This document shows, piece after piece, positions 12,068 through 21,181 of a stretch of 64,000 nucleotides of DNA. A program made the position numbers and the translations under genes. Position 1 is the first letter of the stretch; the number at the start of each line of letters is the position of its first letter. The stretch is from Leptodontidium sp. MPI-SDFR-AT-0119 (Eukaryota; Ascomycota; Leotiomycetes; Helotiales; Leptodontidiaceae). The DNA lies in contig JAHLEZ010000002.1 of the NCBI GenBank assembly GCA_020726505.1, forward strand, positions 5,270,001 through 5,334,000. The letters are read 5' to 3'. The notes under the pieces were generated by a model. It saw only the letters and a program-made list of their open reading frames with translations. It searched no databases and was not told the origin of the DNA.

Positions 12068-12314
12068 TGTGACGCTTGCCCTAGAAAGACGGCAATCACG
12101 TGTAACTGACGCCTTACATATTAACACAAGACATATGACGATACCAAGTATTAACTTAGAATCTATAACTATAGAGGAAAGAAGGTAAGGAAAGAAGAGG
12201 TCTATATATAAGAGGTTAGTATACCTAGCACTATAGTAGTCTCGGTACGTCCTAATTAGGAAATACTAAGTGGAGCCGGTGGAAATGAGGCTCTAGGTAT
12301 CGCCGGTCGTCACA
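12068..12314 (-). mobile_element. LTR of a Ty3/gypsy-type retrotransposon (3' LTR, minus orientation)
   Basis: A 247-bp segment begins TGTGACG and ends CGTCACA, a 7-bp perfect inverted terminal repeat with the TG...CA ends typical of LTRs. On the minus strand it is preceded by a G23 tract acting as polypurine tract, and before that by codons for LTLEDELFSEGGG, which resembles the C-terminus of fungal gypsy polyproteins. A TATATATAAG motif lies inside. Only one LTR is visible in the window. Confidence 0.75.
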
Positions 12315-12710
12315 TTACCCCCCCCCCCCCCCCCCCCCCCTTCCGAAAAAAGCTCGTCCTCGAGCGTTAGTCTATCTCCTTGTCGCTATCGAGGTTGTTA
12401 TAATCGTTAACGCTATCTTCTTATGCTTTGATTATTCTGGTAGCTTAGTAGGGGCTCTTGTTTGCTCGGGGTGACTAAGGTGGAAATCCCTGACTTTATG
12501 CGGAGAATATTTAAGGTTAAAAGCGTCGTACTAGTCTAAATTAACGTCTTGGTTAAGCTAAGTAACACAGTAAGATAAGGTCTTGCCTTTTTTTCGATAG
12601 GTAAGTACTTCTTTTAGTTCTTATTCGTTGTCGCCTGTAATGTTAATTAGTAGGGGGTATCTTATAATTGGCTTAGTAAGGGATTATTAGGATTTTTACG
12701 TAACTTGCTA
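12315..12710 (-). mobile_element. Degraded internal 3' part of the gypsy element
   Basis: AT-enriched sequence right of the LTR contains the G-rich polypurine tract (12318-12340) and the pol-like C-terminal codons just beyond it. Further right it decays, with many stop codons, until ordinary composition returns near 12710. The right boundary is approximate. Confidence 0.55.
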
Positions 12711-12984
12711 GTTAGAAAGACGTGTTTTGATGAGAAGAACTTGCCAAAGTTGGAGACCATCAGGATCCAGTAGTGGAAGGGAAGAATAGGTGTTGTCAAT
12801 TCCAGAGCCCCCGAGCAGGCGAAAATCATGCCTATTCCATCTTCCAAATAATCTACTCGTATTTTAATATTTACATTGCTTGATTGCTGAAAGTCTCTCC
12901 TATCAAAGTGTACAAAGAGGGGGCTGGATACAATTGGACCTGAATGCAGAGAGTGGAAGAAAAGCAATCTAACAACACAACCTC

Positions 12985-14022
12985 TCACAACTCGGCTTCC
13001 CACTCCATGCTCTCCACCTGAGTCCTCGCTGTTGTATCATCTTCCCCAATTCCTCCATTGCTCTTCACAGTCTTCTTCGGGTGATTCGAAAGCTAAATTC
13101 TAGGTCAACTCCTAGAAATCCTCTTGAAAGTGAGCTACTCACAATTTCTCCTAGACCTCGCAGAGCACAGTCGAATGTCCATCCCACACCTTCAGTGTTC
13201 TCAGTATCTTGTGTCATGGTTTCGGTCGTGTCCGCCTTCTTCTCGGGCTTCTTGCCTTTTCTCTTGTTGTTCTTGCGCCTCCATCTTCTGGGATTGTTCT
13301 TGATGGGGTAAAGTCAGTTAAAGCTCAGTGGAAGGAAGTGGAAGAGAACGAAACAACGAAATCTATACCTTGTTCTCCTTCTTTGGAGGTTGGCTGGGTC
13401 TATCGATGCTGTCCGCTTTCATTCCAACGTTGGGAGCGCTAGCAGGTGCCGCCGCAGGATCAATTGGAGAGCCATCTTCATTCTGTAACGCAGCATGGAC
13501 CGAAGACTGTTCTCTTGAACCAGAACACAACTCCGAGGCAAGTTCACAGGGGAGCGCTGCTCGACGACGAACCGGGTCTTGTTCCAAATCCTGAAAGTAT
13601 CAACATTGGTCTTGCAACGGGATATGCGGGCACCACTTACCTGCGAAGATAGCGAAGGGGAGATCTGCAAGGCGATGGGAGCTCCAGGTAGGATGATGCG
13701 AGCTAGACAACGAAGTCTCTTTGGCACTCTAACTCTAACAGCATACTCCTCGGTTCGGCGCTTTGCTTCTGCTACTGTTTCTGCTCTGGCTTGGATTGCT
13801 GCTTCGCCCGTCTTTCGTCTGCCTCTGTTGAGGTCGGGCTGTGGTGGCACAGTGTCAGCATTGCCCAGCAGAGAATGCGAGATTGCAAGGTAAGAGATTC
13901 AGGGACCGTACTCTGGGTGGCTTCTTTTGATGTGGGTTCACATTGGGCGTGTAGTCCTTCTTCGGAATAGAGCTTTTGGGAGGCGTGTATGCCGGTCCCT
14001 TCTTCCGCCTCTCGCGAGGCAT
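12985..14022 (-). CDS. Basic, proline-rich protein sharing exon 1 with the 14.7-kb gene (unrecognised)
   Basis: Five exons on the minus strand: 14022-13912, 13838-13641, 13590-13369, 13298-13143 and 13092-12985. All introns are GT-AG with continuous phase 0; 264 aa. Exon 1 is exactly 37 codons and 27 of 37 residues match exon 1 of the divergent neighbour, including YTPPKSSIPKKDYTP, NPH and KKPP. The intron after it sits at the same place, and exon 2 begins PDLN.GR in both. Beyond that the two differ: this copy has a charged region (GEAAIQARAETVAEAKRR), then a strongly basic patch (NNPRRWRRKNNKRKGKKPEK, about residues 178-197) that could bind nucleic acid or act as a nuclear signal. It has no clear transmembrane helix and an acidic C-terminus. 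Function unknown. Confidence 0.7.
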
Positions 14023-14713
14023 GTTCAGACCAGAAAGCACCCCGAGGGGGGGGGGGATAATAGTCTAGTGTAAGACGCGGATTATGAAGGTAGACCTGGA
14101 AGGCTACGATAGGAGGCGCCAAACGACCAATTGCTGCTTCGGATGATGCCAATAGTAGAAGTGGAATGAGGGCTGATTTGGGCAGAAGCAGCCGATGTCA
14201 ACTTCCCGTGATCTAATCCACGGCTGCGGTGAATTCTAGCCAGCACGAGTTTGAGGTGTTTGCTCTCTAAACACGTGAAATGTTTGCTTTGTTTTCAAAC
14301 ACCATCGCGATTCTAACGCCGTTTTGCAGCTAAGCGAGTTTCTATAAAATCCCCCATCTCGTTCTTCCTTTGGAAAATTTTCAGCACCGTCCGTCCCCCA
14401 CCGCCTCCTCCCTGACGCCCCCCTCTTTTCTTCAACTATTTCTCCCCTCTTCTATATTTGCACAAGATCAGCTCCATCTCAGAGAAGATATTTTCTGAAA
14501 AGTACGTTACAATAGTTTGTTTACTCCTCCTTCTTTCATGGCCTGTTCACCTTCGAACATTCGCACCTCCTTTCACTCCACACAGACGCGTCATAGATTG
14601 CTTTTTCTTACCTTGATAATGGAAATAATGAATGCTAACTTCTGCACTCACAGATCTACCACCTTCACACACGGAATTCCCGTCTGCACCTCTGCCACAC
14701 ATTCGCCTTGCAA
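14023..14713. other. Divergent promoter region of the small-protein pair
   Basis: Contains a G11 run (14046-14056), a TATA box for the plus-strand gene (14343-14349), and a likely leader intron of that gene (14502-14653: donor GTACGT, branch TGCTAAC, acceptor CACAG). Part of the promoter is duplicated near 16113-16165. Confidence 0.55.
14343..14349 (+). promoter_or_regulatory. TATA box of the 14.7-kb gene
   Basis: TATAAAA followed by a pyrimidine-rich leader. The same region is found upstream of the truncated copy at 16.26 kb, where it reads TACAAAA. Confidence 0.5.
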
Positions 14714-15728
14714 ATGCCCAAGCCAAAGCGCTTCCCCGGCCCCAGCTACACCCCTCCAAAGAGCTCAATTCCTAAGAAGGATTACACGCCCAGCATCAAC
14801 CCACATCCCAAGAAACCACCCAAGGTACGGCATTCTAGCATTTTGTCCTTCATCCCCATCTGTATCTCGCGGCGGGCTGTAACAGATGCTTTTCACAGAA
14901 GCATCATCCTCGGACCTTCTCGTCTCGGCGAGAGTGGAATGGGGTATTCCTGCACGCAACGATGCGGTAAAGGCCTCGTGCCCCGACTGTAATGGTCAAT
15001 GGGACACCGTTGTCAGACCAACGGGCTGTGCGTTTCCAATGGGAGCGTTCTGCTTGCTGAGTACAATTGGACTCTTGAGTATCCTTGAGATACAGATGGG
15101 TCGCAATCTTTCAATTTGTTGTCGTACTCAGTTGGCCCATCCCAGCTGACACTGAGCTATCATCTAGCCTGACTTGAACTTCGGTCGCCAAAATCCCGCG
15201 AAAAGAATGGCGCAGCAACAACGCTACAACTCCTCCCCGCAAACACAAGCAAATGCATACCCATTGGGTGGCAGTAATTCCCAGATGCTTGAGCGAGAAA
15301 TGAACACCATGCAGGTCTCCACGCGTCTGGTTGATGACTATACGATGCAGAGTAGTGTGGTGCGTTTCCTCTGGTGTCCAAATGCTCCACAACAACTGGC
15401 TAACCTGTGACAGATCGATAAGATTGACGAGGGCTTCAAGGCATGGTGCAAAATCCAGGCTGAACAAACGGAACTTGAGCGTGCACGAGAAGTTACTCAA
15501 CGCATCGTATGTTCACGCAATGATCTCTAGAATGCATCTAACACAAGTCAGGTAGCCGAGACGGATAAGGTCAACTCTGAGAGATACCATCAGAGATTTG
15601 TTTTTAGCCTTGCGGCGGCTGCAGTCATTGCTTGGATTGTTGGGTCAATCTTTAAAGTCTTTGGTAATCCTTTCATTCATTCCCACACATGCATTTTCAA
15701 AATGGTCTGACATTTGTGATTAGACTAG
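14714..15728 (+). CDS. Small single-pass membrane protein with conserved basic N-terminus (unrecognised)
   Basis: Exons 14714-14824, 15168-15359, 15414-15506, 15552-15663 and 15724-15728; GT-AG introns, phases continuous, 170 aa. The ATG at 14714 aligns exactly with the start of the divergent paralogue. Exon 1 holds the basic, proline-rich motif (GPSYTPPKSSIPKKDYTP, then NPH and KKPP). Exon 2 begins PDLNFGR and is Gln/Asn/Ser-rich. Exon 3 is an amphipathic, probably coiled-coil segment (IDKIDEGFKAWCKIQAEQTE). Exon 4 ends in one hydrophobic helix, FVFSLAAAAVIAWIVGSIF, about four residues before the stop, so the protein looks tail-anchored with the basic N-terminus in the cytosol. The first intron (343 nt) is much longer than its 73-nt counterpart in the neighbour. 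No known family comes to mind. Confidence 0.7.
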
Positions 15729-16259
15729 AAGACTCTACCAACCTCACGCTGATGGATATGTCTTGAGTAATTGGATGGATATTTTGGGTCTGGTTTCGTG
15801 GTGTTTACTTGGGCTGTGTTCGGATACAAGGACCTTTATGTTGCTGCTATGATACCCTGGATGTTCGGTAGCCTTGAATGAAAGAATTATTCTCTACTGC
15901 TGTAGACTACAACCCGCATTCAGTTAATGGGTAAGTGTCGTCTAGCCTGATGGTATCGTATTCTTGCACGGCTCTAGCATTTGCTCCCTTGGGCATTTTT
16001 GCTTCTGCTTGTGTCGTAATCCACCTATCATCATGCATCTAATTGGTTTTCTAAATAAATGGAGAGGCATTTGCATTGTTTCTGACGCTGCTAGCGTTGT
16101 TTGGTGCCGGAGCGAGTCTCTACAAAAGCCCTCCCTCCCATCCTTCCTCTGAAAACTTTCAACCCACTTGGAACCCCCTGGCTTGTGGAGCTCTCTGAAG
16201 GAAAGAAAATATCTCAAGCACCCTCCCCCATTATTGCGCCATCAGCGTCAGATGGAAAC
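15729..16259. other. Duplicated flank between paralogous copies
   Basis: The 3' flank of the 14.7-kb gene (for example GGATACAAGGACC near 15823) recurs after the truncated copy (GGATACAAGGACCG near 16820). The right part (about 16113-16165) resembles the promoter and leader at 14338-14388. So the tandem copy carries its own promoter relic, but the exon 1 sequence is missing. Confidence 0.55.
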
Positions 16260-16751
16260 ATGATGAGCGACCAAGCTCCCCTCATTCTTGAGGAAGGTGG
16301 GAATTCGATCGAGTATATGGCTGGTGTCCTTGAGCAAGAGCGTGCCTTAGTGCGTGACTCCCTGAATTCCCTAGAGCTACCGACTAACATACGATAGATA
16401 TCAAGGGCCGAACAAGGTTTCAGGATTTGGTGCCTCCAAGAAATGGAGCTGGAGCGCGGACGTCAGGATATTAAGCGCATGGTATGTTCACACTCTGATG
16501 GTTTCTAGAGTCATCTAACAAAAGTCGGAAACTAGAGAACGTTAAATTCAGCCTTGAGAATACTAGATTCGGAGATGAGGAACGGAGCACAAGATCCACT
16601 ATGTGCTGTCTCATGGTCTGCATTGCCGCTTGTTATTTGACAAAAATCATCATCTCCGCAGTTGTTGGTAATATTTCAAATCCCCCTCCCTATTTACAAC
16701 ATGGTCTAACATCTATAAATAGGCAAGACACCGCTCCCAACTCCTAGCTGA
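16260..16751 (+). pseudogene. Truncated, decaying tandem copy of the 14.7-kb gene
   Basis: Segments corresponding to exons 2-5 of the neighbour are recognisable: 16260-16349 (from ATG), 16398-16481 (ISRAEQGFRIWCLQEMELER, matching exon 3 of the neighbour, including its GF..WC core), then a hydrophobic exon near 16530-16675 (MCCLMVCIAACYLTKIIISA), and a last short exon ending at 16751. Intron donors GTGCGT and GTATGTTCAC are conserved between copies. The conserved first exon is absent. The acceptor before the hydrophobic exon is damaged (GTCAG in the neighbour, GTCGG here); the available AGs give an early stop or the wrong frame. It therefore looks like a pseudogene, though a shifted splice could still give a short protein. 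Confidence 0.65.
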
Positions 16752-17953
16752 TCGGTTTGCTTCAGAGGCTTTGATGGACACTTGGGTTTTGATTTCGTGC
16801 GCTTACTTGGGTTGGATTAGGATACAAGGACCGTGGTGTTGTGGTGTTGTGGCAATAACACACCAGTTTAATAGTCTTGAATTAAACGAGTTTCCGCCCT
16901 TGAATTGTGTCTCCTCCGTGCGATAATATGCCGTTCGATCATCCCCCTAATGATCTATTAACCTCAAGTTCCACTTTCCTTACCCCTTGGTGATGCGGGA
17001 AGGCATCTCCGTGCGCTCCGCTTTCAGAACCGCTGAAACTAATAGCTAGTATCCTTACGTTTGGCTTACCAGTAGGGCAACAAATATAAATAGGGAGGAA
17101 GACAATGAAGTGCTTCGAAGTCAATTCTATGAGATGAGCATTCCGCTTCCAAGATTGAAGGGCCAAGCAAATTTCAATTTTTAGTAGACCCCTTTGAAAG
17201 CCAATGTAGACAAAAACTCACCCTTCTTCCTCTGCAGCTCCGTATAAATGGCAACTTCCCTCTCAGGTGATTTTACACACAGAATTCTCGATTCTCCTTT
17301 TGGTTTTCTGGCATTGGGATCCACTACCCCCGCAGTTGAGGTCGTACAGAGGCAGAGGCAGAGGCGGGGTCAAAGATTGGCGTTGTAACTGCCGAAATAA
17401 TTTGTACAAGGATGCTATCGAAAAACAAACTCTCCAGAAAACATTCCTTTTTAAAGCGCTTTAAAACATCCTCAACTCTTCCGACGTGAAGTAAACAAGC
17501 AGTGCAGCCAGCCCTATCAACAAGCCCGAACCCGAACAAGCCTCGCACTAAGACAGCTAGCCGAGCACCGGATAATCCCCAGTCGCAATCTTCCTCCAAA
17601 GACCGACATCCGGCCGAAGTCCACCCTTCCACCCTTCCAACCTTCTTTCATCCACATCCCCATCCCCCCATCAACACCCACCCCCGCATCTGTATCGTAT
17701 CATCAATCACCGACCGCCTGCATCATCCATCCAGCCATCTATCTCCATCTCCCGTCGTCGGCAGCGTCGGTTTCTGGATCCCCTTTCATATCGGCACTGG
17801 CTTCATCTCCACCCCTTACTGGATTGTCTCGTACTGCGCACTTGCATACATCACATCCCATTCCACAGCCGTCTCATACCGTTCTCCGTCACTCCCCGTC
17901 CATCCGACGCAGCCGCTTTGGCTTGCATCCCATCGAAAAATCACTCGTTCTCC
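16752..17953. other. Upstream region of the Zn2Cys6 gene
   Basis: Contains the 3' flank of the tandem copy, a TATA-like CGTATAAATGG near 17239, an 18-bp perfect palindrome (17449-17466), and a long C/T-rich leader. Long open frames here use non-ATG starts and are not called. Confidence 0.5.
17449..17466. promoter_or_regulatory. 18-bp perfect palindrome
   Basis: TTTTAAAGCGCTTTAAAA is its own reverse complement. It lies about 490 bp upstream of the transcription-factor start codon and could be a dimeric protein binding site. Function is inferred only. Confidence 0.3.
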
Positions 17954-20900
17954 ATGTCGGGCCAGCATCAGATGCTGCCTCCGCTTGGCGGTCCTGGTAC
18001 TACCGGCAATATTGTGACGAGTGCCCCCAACAACATGTCTCCATTGATGAACGGCCCACCTCCACAGCCTCAACCCCAGGGCGGTGTCAGCCATGCGGAA
18101 GGGAGAATTGGCCAGCCCCCGAGCAAGACCAATGTCACGCCTCAGCCGACCGAGAAGCCCTTCGATGCTATGAGAGCTTACCGAGCTTGTCTGCATTGTC
18201 GGAATCGGAAGAGTAAGTGTGATTTGGATCCCAATGGGGGGAAGCCGGTATGTTGAGGTTCGGTTTCTTTCGTTTTGCTTTGCTTTGATTTCGGATTGAG
18301 TTTGAGGGGATATATATGACGTGTTGAGATGAGATGACGACATCGTTGTTCTATGGACCTGCTTTCCAATGTCTCAAACTCAGAGTGACATGTAATTGGA
18401 GTGTCAAAGTGCAAGAAAGGGTCCAGACATCCTCATCTCGGCTCCATTCTCTTCCAAAGCAACACCCACAAAGCCACCTCATCCACACTTCACTATCACG
18501 TGACCCATATTATCTTCACACAATCATATCGTCACCTATGCTGACCGTCAACATAGCCCTGTAAACGATGTCAAAGAGAGAACAGAGAGTGTGTGCTCGG
18601 AGAAAGTCACCGTGGTGGTCGCCGGGTAAGGAAGAAACCCAAACTAGATGAAGGGGCAGACAACTCCACTGGACCTTCAACTCCAACAACTTCGGCTTTC
18701 CAAGGCTCGCCGGCATCTCAACCACATACGAGTCCACAGTTTGGCATGAGCAGTGCCCATACTCGGCAGCCATCTGAACCTTTTCACACAAGGTATGATG
18801 ACAGGCAGATATGGCAGCAACAGCCTTCGGCCTCTGGAGCAGATGGGCCATCGAAATATACTCAGTATCCTCCTGTGAGTTGTGCCTAGGCAATGTCCCG
18901 AGAACTTCATCCGTACCCTTTGACGCCCCCATCTTTGCGTCGATTCAAAGCTCACATCTTCTAGATTCTAAGCCCACAACACAGCCAACCATACCGTCCG
19001 CGAATGGAATCAACAGTCAGCATCATCGGGAAACCATCACACGAAGGCATTGCAACAGCGGACTTACAAAACCCATCTGATGCATTGGAGATTCTGGCAC
19101 AGGTAGCTGATCGAGCTGACGACTCTAACTCTCCTCGGAGTGATGACCCTAATGGACAGTCGAAACGCAGGAGACCTACCCTTCGACCAGATATGAACCT
19201 TCAACCCATGGAGACCGTATGGCATTACCGGCCACTGCAGGATGGACTGATTACTCCAGAGCAGATTTATACATTGTTCGCCAGGTAAACCATACACAAC
19301 CCGATCTGCTTTGACTGAACTAACAACTCCAGCTATGAGCAATTCTTCCACCCATTCTTCCCCATCGTGCCTCGAGAAACGTTCAACCCACAACGACTAC
19401 AATGGCTATCCCGCTACGAACCACATCTCTTCTCCGCAATCCTTACTGTTGCATCGAAAGATGAAGAAGCATTACATCAAGTCTGCTACGATCATATGCA
19501 GCAATTGATCTCCAACATCTTGGCCGGCGCAGATGCGAATGTTGAGGCCGTCGAAGCTCTGCTGCTACTCTCTCAATGGGTATCACATCGACCTCAGGTA
19601 GCAGTCACTGTTGGCCGTGGCGAAGAGGATCGAGTAGCTTGGATGTACATCGGCACAGCTTTACGACTGGGATATTTTCTCGAAATCGATCGGACGTCCT
19701 TCAACAGCGATACACAAGAAGATCCCGCAAAGTTCCACAGAAAGAGACTCGTCTGGGCTGCTTGTTACATCTGCGATCGTCAAGTCTCGGTGCGTGTTGG
19801 AAAGGGATTCTGGGCTCGTGGACCTGGTCCTCTTTCCGGGCTGAAGGCGGACAACTTCCCAACCTTACAACGAGCCTCAGACCATGAGGAAGATTTCGCC
19901 ACTATCTTTCAAGCCAATCTGGAATTGACACAGATATTCTCGAACGTCCATGATATCCTCTACTCGTCGAAAGGTCATGCTTGGAAGGAGATGCTGGAAG
20001 GGAGATACGCCAAATACCTGGATGACTTTCGATACAGCATTAGAACATGGATGGACGCTTGGGGATCATTGAATTGTGCGTCCCCCAATTCCATTGGTAA
20101 TCACATAACTTACAGTCTAGGTCACCCTTTCATCAAAGCCAGTCTAATGCTCACCTACGACTACCTCCGACTCTACGTCAACGCCTTCGCATACCAAGCA
20201 ACCATCTCCCGTGCCCTCACTGACCAACGAGACAGCCAACACAACAACGGCTCCGTACCCCTTATCAATTCCAGTGCTCCAGACGCACGCTTCATCTACG
20301 AAGCTGTCAACGCCGCGACCTCCCTGTTAACCCGGTTCAATGACTCTGTAACCCCAGAAACGCTTCGCCACATGCCTTCTTCCTACTACCTTTTCGTGAT
20401 CTACAGCGCTGTCTTTTTGTACAAGGTACGTACTTTTCTCCCCACTTCTTTCCTTCCTTCCACCAATCCAAACTACACGTCATTCGCATCTCTAACATCA
20501 AACTCTCCCTAGGCCCGCTCCACAACCTCCCTTCAGAAATCAGAACGCGAAGAAGTTCACAAGACCATTAAACAGACAATCGACCGTCTGCAAGCCTCCT
20601 CTGTAGGTGGGAATCAAATCGGAAACCGTTATGCGAGACTGTTGGAGCTCTTGTGGAGGAAGAGTCCAAAGCGGAACGGGAGTAAAGCATTGCATCGCAT
20701 GAGCATCGACAATCGGATGCTAGCACAGCAACAAAATCCTCTCGCCCAAGGCCAGGCACACAACCCAAATCAAGGACCGAACCAAAACGAGAACCAGAAC
20801 CAACCTCTCAACCCCAACCCAGACCACCAAAACCCACCCCCAAACTTCGACCCAAACCTCGACCCAAACATCTATTACAAAAACCCCTTCTCCGACCAAT

Positions 20901-21181
20901 TCTCCGCCGCCAACCCCTCTGCCCTCCAAAACCCAGCCTCGAACACAATGGCTGTCCCCTATTTCAGCTGGCTAGACCTCTCTGCTACCTCGCAATACGC
21001 TTTACAGAATGGACCGAGCAGTAGTGGGAGCGGAGGCGAGTATGAAGGGATTGGTGAGCTGAGTCCTTGGGATGGAGCGGGAATGGATGGGTCGGGTATG
21101 GATGGTGTTAGCGGTGGCTTCATGGAGCCTGGATTCTTGGATGTCGGTGTTAATGGTGGGGGTGGGGATTTGATCTTTTGA
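17954..21181 (+). CDS. Zn2Cys6 fungal-specific transcription factor
   Basis: Six exons (17954-18247, 18557-18874, 18965-19284, 19333-20075, 20121-20425, 20513-21181), phases continuous, 882 aa. The binuclear zinc cluster spans the first intron: Cys79-X2-Cys82-X6-Cys89 in exon 1 and Cys100-X2-Cys103-X6-Cys110 in exon 2, followed by a basic segment (GGRRVRKKPK). The middle region (about 280-650) matches the fungal-specific transcription factor domain (Fungal_trans), with FFPIVPRETFNP, WMYIGTALRLGYFLEIDRT and RKRLVWAACYICDRQVSVRVG. The C-terminal 180 residues are Asn/Gln/Pro-rich and end in a Gly/Asp-rich acidic stretch, a likely activation region. The 45-nt intron at 20076-20120 is in frame, so a retained form would also be open. 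Such proteins are nuclear regulators; the target pathway cannot be told from the neighbours. Confidence 0.88.

Noticed and set aside
17100..17190. Possible fourth relic of the small-protein family (resembles exon 3 of the truncated copy)
   Set aside because: Similarity is limited to about 25 bases with many mismatches and no flanking match.
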